Of a stretch of DNA of 54,204 nt, positions 47,771-54,204 are shown piece after piece. The DNA is from JBPOJN01 sp052033505 (lineage in GTDB: Bacteria > UBA10199 > JACPAL01 > GCA-016699445), in assembly GCA_052033505.1 (NCBI GenBank), contig JBPOJN010000081.1, forward strand, positions 1 to 54,204, given 5' to 3'. How positions within the stretch are numbered: the first letter of the stretch is position 1; every line of letters begins with the position of its first letter. The position numbers were made by a program, and so were the translations under genes. The notes under the pieces are model-generated. The model saw nothing but the letters and a program-made list of their open reading frames with translations, searched no databases and was not told where the DNA came from.

Positions 47771-47987
47771 GCGGACCTACGACGGCTATCGTCGCATCTT
47801 CGTAGGTGACGATCGATCCCGCGCGGATTTTACAGGCCTTGCGCAGCTCGGTTTCGCCGTTCACCTTCACGAGTCCTGACGCCACCAAGACTTTTCCGAA
47901 GCCGCTGCTTTCGCAAAGCCCCATGACTTTCAGGAGTTTGTTGAGTTCGATGTATTCGTCCGTGAGTTGAAACGTGAGTTTTTTCAT
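47760..47987 (-). CDS. RNA-binding S4-domain protein (YbcJ-like)
   Basis: A 75-residue protein made almost wholly of an S4 domain: ELNKLLKVMGLCESSGFGKVLVASGLVKVNGETELRKACKIRAGSIVTYED. It matches the YbcJ/YaaA-type small S4 proteins, which bind structured RNA. It converges on yciH with an 11-base overlap. Confidence 0.9.
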   Translation of the reverse strand: MKKLTFQLTDEYIELNKLLKVMGLCESSGFGKVLVASGLVKVNGETELRKACKIRAGSIVTYEDATIAVVGPPTP

Positions 47988-48051
47988 AGTTCCTTCGAAA
48001 GACGGTTCTGGACTTGATCCTCCGATAAAGCAAGGCGTAGACTCTCATGCG

Positions 48052-49125
48052 ATGAAACTGAAAAATTGGAAAATGCTTTTTCTGGGCTTGATGGCCGCTT
48101 ACATCGCCTGCGGTGAGTCCCAGCAACATGCGGGAGAGATCATGAAACATCAAAAGCCGGCGGACGCGGAAGTGAAGAAAATGCTGACGCCGCTCCAGTA
48201 CGAGGTCACGCAGAAATCCGGGACCGAGATGCCGTTCCAGAATGAGTATTGGGACAATCATGCTCAAGGTATCTACGTGGACGTCGTCACGGGAGAGCCG
48301 CTGTTCAGTTCGCTCGACAAATTCGATTCCGGCACGGGTTGGCCCAGCTTCACCAAGCCGCTCGATCCGCGCAACGTCGTGAGCCAAGAAGACAACAGCC
48401 ATTTCATGACCCGCGTGGAAGCGCGTTCGAAAACAGGCGACTCTCATTTAGGCCACATTTTCAACGACGGCCCCGGTCCCGAAGGCGCGCGGTACTGCAT
48501 CAACTCCGCGTCGCTGCGATTCATCCCGGTCGAGAAGCTCGAGAAAGAAGGCTACGGGCAATACCTGACACTTTTCCAAAAAGGCCCGGAAACCTCGAAA
48601 GCGAAAAGTCCTGAATCGGCCGCTTCGGTTTCTCCGCAGAAACACGAAACCGCGATCCTGGCGGGCGGATGTTTTTGGGGTATGGAACAAATCATCCGCG
48701 ACATCCCGGGCGTGATCGATACGGAAGTGGGTTACACTGGCGGCACGGTGCCGAATGCGACGTACCGCGAAGTCACGACGGGCCGAACGGGACACGCGGA
48801 GGCGATCCTCGTGCATTTCGATCCGGCAAAAATCAGTTACGAAAATCTATTGGGTTATTTCTTCCGTTTGCACGACCCGACGACGATGAACCGCCAGGGC
48901 CACGACGTGGGCACGCAGTACCGCTCGGCGATTTTCTACACGACGGAAGAGCAGAAAAAAACGGCGGAGGCCGTGAAGGCTCAGGTACAGGCGTCGGGGA
49001 AATGGCCGGGGGAAATCGTCACGCAAATCGTGCCGCAGGCACCTTTTTATTCGGCCGAGGATTACCATCAGGATTACCTACGAAAAAATCCGGGCGGGTA
49101 TACTTGTCATTATTTGAGGAAGTGA
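48052..49125 (+). CDS. msrBA: MsrB-MsrA fusion methionine-sulfoxide reductase lipoprotein
   Basis: About 357 residues. A lipoprotein signal peptide (MKLKNWKMLFLGLMAAYIAC) places it in the envelope. Residues ~45-175 are MsrB (YWDNHAQGIYVDVVTGEPLFSS, GTGWPSFTKPLDP, ARYCINSASLRF with the catalytic Cys), lacking the zinc CxxC pairs. From ~195 comes MsrA with GGCFWGME (catalytic Cys), GHAEAILVHFDP and DVGTQYRSAIFY. This B-then-A order is the reverse of the Neisseria PilB arrangement. It repairs both methionine-sulfoxide epimers in envelope proteins. I start at ATG 48052, which gives a correct lipobox; a longer upstream frame does not. Confidence 0.92.
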   Translation: MKLKNWKMLFLGLMAAYIACGESQQHAGEIMKHQKPADAEVKKMLTPLQYEVTQKSGTEMPFQNEYWDNHAQGIYVDVVTGEPLFSSLDKFDSGTGWPSFTKPLDPRNVVSQEDNSHFMTRVEARSKTGDSHLGHIFNDGPGPEGARYCINSASLRFIPVEKLEKEGYGQYLTLFQKGPETSKAKSPESAASVSPQKHETAILAGGCFWGMEQIIRDIPGVIDTEVGYTGGTVPNATYREVTTGRTGHAEAILVHFDPAKISYENLLGYFFRLHDPTTMNRQGHDVGTQYRSAIFYTTEEQKKTAEAVKAQVQASGKWPGEIVTQIVPQAPFYSAEDYHQDYLRKNPGGYTCHYLRK

Positions 49126-49129
49126 GTTT

Positions 49130-50800
49130 TTAACGAGGGAAATCGGGATAGGCGAGGGTAATCATTCCTTGAATGACCGTCTTCCTATTCTCGGAAACAC
49201 CGAAATCGGAACGGCCTTTTGAAGCCATTTCCCAAGCGCGATCGAGCCAGTGTGCGCTATTTTGAGAAATTGCAACTTCAACGATATTTTGGATCATTTC
49301 CTCATCGATACTCTCGGCATCGGCTAAGGCTTTTTCCATTAAACCGTCCGCCTTTTCTTTGAATCCAAACTGAGCATAGCCTACGGCAACATTCGTCAAG
49401 AAGCGCGGCCGGATGCGTTCGAAGAGTTGAGGCACCAAACCTTCTGCTTGAGCGATTCTCGTCAGACTTTCTTCGCTGCGGCCGAATTTCTTCATGGCGG
49501 CGGCCAAAGAGATCAGCGCTTCGATTTGGTCGTGCCTATACAATTCGCTCGTCCAATTGGGTGTCTCCATTAAAGATAAGATCCATGAAAGAAGAGTCTC
49601 ATCTCCGGATATTAGGGCTAATTCCGATGTTCTTTTTGCGAGATCGCATCTTACTCTCATGCGGCCATGAATTCCTACATCACCAGGAAGTTGATTTGCG
49701 AGCGATAGCGCCTGCTCCAATTCTTTTTGATCTCGAAGTATAACCGCCGCTTTTAATCTTATTTGTAAGGCCGTTATGAGCTCATAAATGGAGTCCCCAT
49801 CTTCAGGTTCCGGCTTTTGATAGCGGGAAGCTTTTTGCAAAGAGTCTTTGGCTTCTTGGATCATTCCAAGTTTTGCCTGAGCCAAAGCCAAAGAAGTCCT
49901 TAAGATAGGATCGCCGCACGGATCTTCTCCGTAAAATGAAATTGCCGATTCGGCCCATTGAAGGGCTTGTAACGCTTCTTTCCGGAGGCCTAAGCCCTCA
50001 AAAGCGACCGCTATTTTTGGAAGGGCATTGGCTATCCGGCTCACTCGTTTTTTTATCTCTTCGTAAGGTGCGATATGAGATCTGACTTGCTGAAGTTTCA
50101 GATCAGATGGCGTGGAAAGTGAGGGAAGAGAGACATAGCTCTCTAGTAACTCAAATACTTTTTCGAGAAGCTCTTCCGTCGAAAGCGTGGTTCGCCACTC
50201 ATGAATTTTTGCCTTCAATTCCGCCGCAGAAAAGCCCGCAGCACCCCATTGCAACATTTCTTTTAACCTATCGATGAGTTCCTGTTCGGACAGTTGGTCC
50301 ACGGGTCTGAAGGCTTTGTTCGTTCGTCTACGAAGGTCTGCCAGGGAGGCATTCCGTTCGCGCTTCTCGGCAAAAAGGTAGAGTTCATTGGTGGGCAGGC
50401 CTTGCAAAGTCTCGATATCCGCCAATACATTTGAGGCGTCCAATTGCTGCAAAAAGGATCTCAAAAGTTCAGCGGCCTTACTTTTTTCGTTCAAGCTTTT
50501 TGATGCGGTTGCCAAGGTTGAAAAGGTCGTAATTTGCCACAAGTCATCGTCAGGAATTTGCTGAATGAGGCGGGCAATCTTTTGGAATGTGGGATTTGAG
50601 GAGCCCTCACCACCGTCAATATCATTAAAAATAAAAGCTATACTTGGACCGGCTCCAAAAAGCCGTTCAAGACCCAGGGCAGAGGGACTCGGAAAAGGCA
50701 TCAAGTGGGGCACTCTCTCTGCCACAGGGAGATGATTTTCTCCGACCATTCCCCAATCTAGAATGTTTACAGGCCTATAAGCTGTAGGCAGAACTTTCAT
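49130..50800 (-). CDS. TPR-like helical repeat protein of unknown role
   Basis: A 556-residue protein, almost all helical, with TPR-like repeats in the second half (for example AEGLVPQLFERIRPRFLTNVAVGYAQFGFKEKADGLMEKALADA). No signal peptide. The N-terminal 100 residues are different and mention no known motif. The stop lies five bases from the MsrBA stop (convergent). I could not place it in a family. Confidence 0.7.
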   Translation of the reverse strand: MKVLPTAYRPVNILDWGMVGENHLPVAERVPHLMPFPSPSALGLERLFGAGPSIAFIFNDIDGGEGSSNPTFQKIARLIQQIPDDDLWQITTFSTLATASKSLNEKSKAAELLRSFLQQLDASNVLADIETLQGLPTNELYLFAEKRERNASLADLRRRTNKAFRPVDQLSEQELIDRLKEMLQWGAAGFSAAELKAKIHEWRTTLSTEELLEKVFELLESYVSLPSLSTPSDLKLQQVRSHIAPYEEIKKRVSRIANALPKIAVAFEGLGLRKEALQALQWAESAISFYGEDPCGDPILRTSLALAQAKLGMIQEAKDSLQKASRYQKPEPEDGDSIYELITALQIRLKAAVILRDQKELEQALSLANQLPGDVGIHGRMRVRCDLAKRTSELALISGDETLLSWILSLMETPNWTSELYRHDQIEALISLAAAMKKFGRSEESLTRIAQAEGLVPQLFERIRPRFLTNVAVGYAQFGFKEKADGLMEKALADAESIDEEMIQNIVEVAISQNSAHWLDRAWEMASKGRSDFGVSENRKTVIQGMITLAYPDFPR

Positions 50801-50848
50801 AAGCTCTGCTTCGTTAAATGTAATGGAATGTTGTGCGCTATTTGTGAC

Positions 50849-51475
50849 TCATCGCGCCAGTTGATCGAAGTGTTTTTGTTCGAAAGCGGAGATGTCGGAT
50901 TCTTTCTGAAGCGTGAGTCCGATGTCGTCCAGGCCGCGTACGAGATGCTCTTTTACGCCCGCATCGATGTCGAAATGAAACGAGACTTCTTCGTCTAATT
51001 GCAGCGTCACGCGTTGTTCTTCGAGGTTGATCGTGGCCTTCAGCCCAGGATTGCGCCCGACCGCTTCGAAGATCGCTTCGATCTCGGCGTCTTTTAATTC
51101 CACCGCGAGCAAACCGTTCTTGATGCTGTTGTTGTGGAAAATATCCGCAAAGGCCGGTACGTCGCCGCGGCGGGGAGCCAAAATCGCTTTCAATCCGTAT
51201 TGTGCGAGCGCCCACACGGCGTGTTCGCGCGAAGACCCGCAGCCGAAATTATTGCGCGCGACCAAGATCGTGGCGCCTTTGAACTCGGGACGGTTCAGCG
51301 AAAAATCAGGATTCGGTTTTCCGTCCGGAAGATAACGCCAATCGTAGTAGCGGCGCTCGCCGAACCCGGGGCGCTGGATGGATTTCAAAAATTGTTTCGG
51401 GATGATCTGATCCGTGTCGATGTTCGCGCGATCGACCGTGCCTAAGATGCCCGTGTGAGACGTGAAGGATTGCAT
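50849..51475 (-). CDS. leuD: LeuD, isopropylmalate dehydratase small subunit
   Basis: A 208-residue protein: IPKQFLKSIQRPGFGERRYYDWR, then GATILVARNNFGCGSSREHAVWALAQYGLKAILA, the leuD signature. It forms the heterodimer with LeuC that converts 2-isopropylmalate to 3-isopropylmalate in leucine synthesis. It starts 4 bases after leuC ends and is co-transcribed. leuA and leuB are not in the window. Confidence 0.97.
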   Translation of the reverse strand: MQSFTSHTGILGTVDRANIDTDQIIPKQFLKSIQRPGFGERRYYDWRYLPDGKPNPDFSLNRPEFKGATILVARNNFGCGSSREHAVWALAQYGLKAILAPRRGDVPAFADIFHNNSIKNGLLAVELKDAEIEAIFEAVGRNPGLKATINLEEQRVTLQLDEEVSFHFDIDAGVKEHLVRGLDDIGLTLQKESDISAFEQKHFDQLAR

Positions 51476-51479
51476 AAGT

Positions 51480-52883
51480 TTAAGCCCACTTTCTGATGTC
51501 GACGAACCGGCCCTCGATCGCGGCCGCGGCGGCCATTTCGGGGCTGACCAAGTGCGTGCGTCCGCCCTTGCCCTGGCGACCTTCGAAGTTGCGGTTTGAG
51601 GTCGAGGCGCTGCGCTGGCCGGGTTTGAGCTGATCGGGGTTCATCGCGAGACACATGCTGCAACCGGCCTCGCGCCACTCGGCGCCGGCGGCGGTGAAGA
51701 TTTTGTCGAGACCTTCGGCCTCGGCTTGTTTTTTCACCTGCTGCGAACCGGGCACGATCAGGGTTTGTACCTTTGATGAAACTTTGCGGTCTTTGAAGAT
51801 ACCGGCGGCGGCGCGCAGGTCTTCGATGCGACTGTTCGTGCAGCTGCCGATGAAAACGACGTCGACCGGGATGTCGGTGATTCTCATGCCGGGTTTGAGT
51901 CCCATGTAGTCGAGCGCGAGTTCGGCGTCTTTTTGCGAGATGCCGGACGTCGTTCCCGGAGTGGGGACGACGTCGTCGACGCCCGTGACCATGCCAGGGC
52001 TCGTACCCCAAGTCACCTGCGGTGACAGCGTGCTCACGTCGATCGTGATTGTCTTATCGAAAGACGCGCCTTCGTCGGTGGCGAGCGTTTTCCAAAACGA
52101 AATGGCGTTTTCCAAATCCTTGCCCTTCGGAGCGTAACGCCGTCCGGGAGCCGAGAGATACGCGAACGTCGTTTCGTCGGGGCTGATGAGGCCTGCCTTC
52201 GCGCCCGCTTCGATCGACATGTTGCAGACCGTCATGCGTTCTTCCATCGAGAGGCTGCGGATCGCATCGCCTGTGTATTCGAGGACGTGGCCCGTCCCGC
52301 CGGCCGTGCCGACGAGTCCGATGAAGCGGAGCACGAGATCCTTCGCCGTCACGCCTTTGCCGCGTTTGCCTTTAAAGTCGACTTTGAACGTCTTGGCTTT
52401 TTTCTGGCGCAGAGTTTGGGTCGCCAGCACGTGTTCGACTTCGGACGTCCCGATGCCGAACGCGAGCGCGCCGAACGCTCCGTGCGTGGAGGTGTGACTA
52501 TCGCCGCATACGATCGTGGTGCCGGGCAGCGTCAGCCCCATCTCGGGACCGATGATGTGCACGACGCCTTGGTTTTCATTATCCAAGTCGAAGAGCGTGA
52601 TGCCGAAGTCTTTGCAATTCTTTCGCAGCGCTTCGACTTGGGCGCGGGAGATCTCGTCCTTGATGTTGAAACGGTCGACCGTCGGGATGTTATGGTCCAT
52701 CGTGGCGAAGGTCAGATCGGGTCTGCGGACTTTGCGGCCCGTCAGTCTTAAGCCTTCGAAGGCCTGCGGGCTCGTGACTTCGTGCACGAGGTGACGGTCG
52801 ATGTAGAGGAGGACCGTGCCGTCCGCGGCGGTGGCGGCGACGTGGCGGTCCCAGATTTTTTCGAAAAGTGTTTTAGAGCTCAT
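51480..52883 (-). CDS. leuC: LeuC, isopropylmalate dehydratase large subunit
   Basis: A 467-residue aconitase-family protein. The 4Fe-4S cluster cysteines are visible in IGSCTNSR and AGCSMCLAMNP. The N-terminus holds MDHNIPT and GDSHTSTHGAFGALAFGIGTSEVEHVLATQTL. Length and order are typical of LeuC. It is the first gene of the leuCD pair on the minus strand, followed by leuD after 4 bases. Confidence 0.98.
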   Translation of the reverse strand: MSSKTLFEKIWDRHVAATAADGTVLLYIDRHLVHEVTSPQAFEGLRLTGRKVRRPDLTFATMDHNIPTVDRFNIKDEISRAQVEALRKNCKDFGITLFDLDNENQGVVHIIGPEMGLTLPGTTIVCGDSHTSTHGAFGALAFGIGTSEVEHVLATQTLRQKKAKTFKVDFKGKRGKGVTAKDLVLRFIGLVGTAGGTGHVLEYTGDAIRSLSMEERMTVCNMSIEAGAKAGLISPDETTFAYLSAPGRRYAPKGKDLENAISFWKTLATDEGASFDKTITIDVSTLSPQVTWGTSPGMVTGVDDVVPTPGTTSGISQKDAELALDYMGLKPGMRITDIPVDVVFIGSCTNSRIEDLRAAAGIFKDRKVSSKVQTLIVPGSQQVKKQAEAEGLDKIFTAAGAEWREAGCSMCLAMNPDQLKPGQRSASTSNRNFEGRQGKGGRTHLVSPEMAAAAAIEGRFVDIRKWA

Positions 52884-52932
52884 AGAGCCGGGTGATGTAG
52901 TCCGCGCGGTCGGGGGATTTCAACACGAAAAC

Positions 52933-53538
52933 TTATTTTTTGGGACTTTCCTCGCGGTGGCGGGCGGTACGGCGGCGTTGGAGCTGGTTCACGTAGCGGA
53001 TGATGCTGTCCCGGTCAGCTTCGCGGATGTTGTGGAAGGCTAAGCGGACGCGGTTTTTCTTCCGGGCGGCGCCGAAGGATTGGACGTCCGCGACTTTTGC
53101 GAGCATGACCAGCGTCGTAAAAGGATACTCGGTAAACGTCATGTGGACGGTCACGGTTTCTCCCGAGGCGAATTTCTCTTCGGTCAAAAATTCCAATTCC
53201 GAGCCGCTGACGATCACCGACTGCTTCTGCGCCATGCCGAGGCCGATGGAATAATTGCCCTTCAAAAGAGCGGTATGCAGGTCGTCGACGATGTTGAGCA
53301 GGTCGATCAGGTACGGCTCGATCTCGGGTTTGTCGTAATGCAGACGAGAACGGTAGTTGATGATTTTAAGCGCGATGGGATCGAGGCGGCCCTGCGACTG
53401 CGGCGACGCCGCTTGGGAAAGCCAGGCTTCGTGGGACGCGCTCCCGCGTTCGATGTGCAGGTACATCACGCCGGTCGCGCGGAAATAGGAGCCTTCTTCG
53501 TCTTCTTCGATTTCAATCTCGGGAGGGTTGTCGGTCAT
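52933..53538 (-). CDS. PilZ-like protein in the flagellar operon
   Basis: A 201-residue protein. The C-terminal ~100 residues resemble a PilZ domain: GSELEFLTEEKFASGETVTVHMTF, then FPFTTLVMLAKVADVQ and VRLAFHNIREADRDSIIRYVNQLQRRR. The exact c-di-GMP-binding RxxxR motif is not clear, so it may be degenerate. It is the third of three genes joined by ATGA overlaps after fliS and the FliT-like gene, and likely tunes motility. Confidence 0.75.
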   Translation of the reverse strand: MTDNPPEIEIEEDEEGSYFRATGVMYLHIERGSASHEAWLSQAASPQSQGRLDPIALKIINYRSRLHYDKPEIEPYLIDLLNIVDDLHTALLKGNYSIGLGMAQKQSVIVSGSELEFLTEEKFASGETVTVHMTFTEYPFTTLVMLAKVADVQSFGAARKKNRVRLAFHNIREADRDSIIRYVNQLQRRRTARHREESPKK

Positions 53539-53942
53539 AGCTTCGTCTCGAAAGAGCGTTGAGCGGTTTGAGGGTGTGAAGGCGTTTCCAAAGACGCGGC
53601 CTGAGCGTAAGCCCCGCCCGAGACGTCGTATTTGGGTGCGAGCTGTTTGTCTTTGAAAGACTTAAGCGAACGGAAGACGTTTTCATTCGCGCGCGCTTGC
53701 TTCAGGATTTTTTGGCCAAGCGGCGTTTCTTTGACGAGGGCGGTTTCCTCGGGCGACGGCGTGAGCGCTTCCAATTCCTGCTCGATGCCTTCCAGGATTT
53801 TCCAACGGTCCGGACCTTCTTTGGGGCGCGCTAATTCCGCGTCGGTTAAAATCTGAAGGCCGATGGCGTAGCTTTTTTTAAGCAGGGCCAGGCGTTTTTC
53901 CCACAAGGTTGCGGATTTGGAAGCCGGCGTCTTGGGCGTCAT
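53535..53942 (-). CDS. FliT-like flagellar helper protein
   Basis: About 135 residues, helical, with the position and size of FliT/FlgN-type export chaperones: SATLWEKRLALLKKSYAIGLQILTDAELARPK, then WKILEGIEQELEALTP. No sequence signature fixes FliT, so the call rests on position: it starts with an ATGA overlap on the fliS stop and ends with one on the PilZ gene. The start used is ATG 53942; upstream in-frame codons overlap fliS. Confidence 0.6.
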   Translation of the reverse strand: MTPKTPASKSATLWEKRLALLKKSYAIGLQILTDAELARPKEGPDRWKILEGIEQELEALTPSPEETALVKETPLGQKILKQARANENVFRSLKSFKDKQLAPKYDVSGGAYAQAASLETPSHPQTAQRSFETKL

Positions 53943-54204
53943 TGCGCTATTCCGGCAGCTTTTCCGGGAAAGGTTTCGGCAGCTTTTCCGCAAAGACCTT
54001 GCCATCCTTCATGTAAAGTCTCGGAGATCTTGAGGGCGTTGTCCAGGGCCGATGTCCTGTCTTTTCCCTGCGTCGCACGGACCAGCTCGTCGACCACGAA
54101 GCCGTAGAGCTTTTCGAGATTGCGCGCCGTGTCGCCGCCGTCCTCGAAATTGAGGGCTTCGATCAAGGAGGTCGCGATGCTCGAGGCTTGAACCAGGATC
54201 TCTT
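53939..54204 (-). CDS. fliS: FliS flagellin export chaperone, C-terminal part
   Basis: The last ~88 residues of FliS, the chaperone that keeps flagellin unpolymerised before export. Visible family pieces are ILVQASSIATSLIEALNFEDGGDTARNLEKLYGFVVDELVRAT and ALKISETLHEGWQGL. The start lies beyond base 54204. It overlaps the FliT-like start by four bases. A 13-base direct repeat lies in its 3' end (CGGCAGCTTTTCC at 53949-53990, twice). Confidence 0.88.
   Translation of the reverse strand, partial: EILVQASSIATSLIEALNFEDGGDTARNLEKLYGFVVDELVRATQGKDRTSALDNALKISETLHEGWQGLCGKAAETFPGKAAGIAQ

Noticed and set aside
52186..52751. Open frames antisense to leuC
   Set aside because: LeuC has clear cluster cysteines and full length; antisense frames are shadows.
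1..54204. CRISPR arrays, tRNA or rRNA genes, IS-type transposases
   Set aside because: None recognised on reading both strands; a covariance-model and repeat search would be needed to exclude a diverged one.

Overview
The window comes from the chromosome of a diderm (Gram-negative type), flagellated bacterium with a GC content that looks like the mid-50s. Evidence for this includes outer-membrane beta-barrel proteins with a C-terminal aromatic residue, lipoproteins, a FliS/PilZ flagellar gene set, MnmE/MnmG, GroES/GroEL, a one-piece tmRNA and leucine biosynthesis genes. The phylum cannot be fixed from the sequence alone; it does not look like a well-studied model species.

Layout. 1-10.1 kb is mostly conserved chromosome: the start of mnmG (runs off the left edge), a large secreted M4-type metalloprotease lipoprotein, mnmE, groES-groEL, an outer-membrane barrel protein and two small unknown genes. 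At 10.56-10.91 kb lies ssrA (tmRNA). A 14.2-kb integrated element (about 10,903-25,063) sits in the 3' end of ssrA. It is bounded by a 15-bp direct repeat of the tmRNA 3' end, and the displaced original ssrA 3' tail, with encoded CCA and terminator, lies at its far end. The element carries a tyrosine integrase, an XRE regulator, an AlpA-type regulator, a DUF3631 replication ATPase, several unknown genes, a nuclease-like protein, a roughly 1,710-residue nuclease-STAND NTPase (Avs-like, probably antiphage) and a divergent P63C-domain gene. The last two share an intergenic region with four copies of a TGCTTGCA-type octamer.

25-36 kb is a plastic stretch. It holds a PAP2 phosphatase, a CPXCG zinc-ribbon protein, a small barrel protein, a prophage-type gene, unknown genes and broken pieces of a YdeI/OmdA-family gene associated with a short palindromic repeat (TGCCTGGCACCGG). 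It also holds an unusual two-gene operon whose second product has six tandem ~110-residue units, each with a helix-turn-helix-like motif, and a RelE-like toxin/XRE antitoxin pair.

36-54 kb returns to ordinary chromosome. It contains a methyltransferase, a NarL-type two-component system, a cold-shock protein, a cluster of small membrane and secreted proteins, a broken deoxyinosine-glycosylase-like gene, an RlmL-like rRNA methylase, a DUF4160/DUF2442 pair, YciH/SUI1, an S4 protein and a periplasmic MsrB-MsrA fusion lipoprotein. leuCD and the translationally coupled fliS - FliT-like - PilZ genes close the window at the right edge.

The two most promising candidates for something undescribed are the Avs-like gene with its shared operator region and P63C partner on the ssrA island, and the six-unit HTH repeat protein with its upstream partner. 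No tRNA, rRNA, CRISPR array or transposase gene was recognised.
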